Source: Athripsodes cinereus
Lineage: Eukaryota > Arthropoda > Insecta > Trichoptera > Leptoceridae
Reading direction: 5' to 3'
Length of the DNA: 64,000 bases
Assembly (NCBI GenBank): GCA_947579605.1
Contig: OX388312.1
Coordinates: 24,141,313-24,205,312, forward strand
Both the position numbers and the translations under genes were made by a program. Shown piece after piece: positions 63,625 through 64,000 of the stretch. Under the pieces are notes generated by a model. That model did no database searches. It was given only the letters and a program-made list of their open reading frames with translations, and was not told the DNA's origin. The first letter of the stretch is position 1. The number at the start of each line of letters is the position of its first letter.

Positions 63625-63775
63625 GGCAGTTACGTGATGGTAGATTCTCGGACTTTCGATTGAGAGATCTCGCATTCGATTGCTATTTCTACCTCGGCTT
63701 TAACGGCACAAGTTTGTTGCTTACTACGGGGAGTATGTCTGGATTGTATTTGTGTGTCCTATGACTTTTATTTTC
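63625..63775 (+). repeat. Degraded SINE3-like copy
   Basis: GTAGATTCTCGGACTTTCGA, CATTCGATTGC, TAACGGCACAAGTTTGTTGC and GGATTGTATTTG follow the order of SINE3 at 43525, with the B box worn. Confidence 0.45.
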
Positions 63776-64000
63776 TAAAAATAATTTTCTAGCCATCGCT
63801 AATATATAAAACTAATTAATTCAAGTTATTTGTATAAGATATAAATTGAAAAAAAAAACACAATATGTAGTTAACTTCCAAATGACTTTTATTAACTTCG
63901 CGTACTAGTACCTATTCGGAGACTCTCGAATCCATCATTAGGAGATTAGTAAAAAGTGAGAACTACATATTGTGGTTTTTTTTTGGATTATCTTGAAATG

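Noticed and set aside
1..64000. Defence islands, phage or operon-type systems
   Set aside because: Spliced genes, LINE/SINE content and microsatellites show eukaryotic nuclear DNA; no operon-like gene clusters or ribosome-binding sites.

Overview
The window reads as AT-rich arthropod, almost certainly insect, nuclear DNA. It has spliced genes with AT-rich introns, the transposon families typical of insects (pogo, mariner, piggyBac, PIF/Harbinger, Penelope, Jockey-group LINEs, tRNA-derived SINEs), many microsatellites, and no operons or prokaryotic signals. Scattered GGTACCTACC-type motifs occur in Hemiptera and Lepidoptera; I cannot choose an order from the sequence. Only two loci look like intact non-transposase genes. 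One is a four-exon PIH1D1 homologue (R2TP co-chaperone subunit) on the minus strand at 35081-38677. The other is a four-exon Myb/SANT-like (zeste-type) gene at 4060-5263.

Layout. 1-3.9 kb: AT-rich, with one LINE 3' tail and one copy of a dispersed retroposon called rep-A here. 4-6.3 kb: the Myb/SANT gene, a broken Tc1-like transposase, and a LINE 5' UTR copy. 6.7-11.1 kb: relics of two uncommon transposase families (one with a GCGGQNKN motif, one Mutator-like). 11.3-11.6 kb: a 60-bp tandem repeat. 12.0-16.7 kb: an 85-base T run, a LINE 5' end with tandem 5' UTR monomers broken by a Ty3-like LTR element, then a Penelope-like relic with a GIY-YIG domain. 16.9-18.5 kb: a Mutator + YqaJ-exonuclease relic split by a Harbinger fragment and a LINE tail. 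18.8-19.8 kb: a pogo relic. 20-27 kb: LINE pieces, a SINE with a LINE inserted in it, and a nearly whole Jockey-type LINE. 27.4-33.7 kb: a Harbinger fragment, then a piggyBac-like relic carrying a complete pogo element with an open 686-residue transposase. 35-38.7 kb: PIH1D1. 40.9-42.6 kb: a pogo derivative that lost its catalytic domain but kept a Cys/His finger. 43-48.6 kb: SINEs and rep-A copies. 48.8-50.1 kb: a dead mariner. 51-64 kb: LINE tails, a Harbinger MITE with a demonstrable empty site, many rep-A copies and a long palindromic MITE.

The main story is layered transposition. Several insertions can be dated relative to one another by nesting and target-site duplications. The least expected signals are: (1) rep-A, about 20 copies, two with clean 13-14 bp target duplications, whose 3' end matches that of a LINE family also present; (2) element-specific short motifs reiterated near the ends of three unrelated pogo elements; (3) a LINE 3' stem-loop supported by a compensatory change; (4) several near-perfect palindromes with 2-4 base loops. 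All family assignments come from reading translated motifs by eye; no database search was run.
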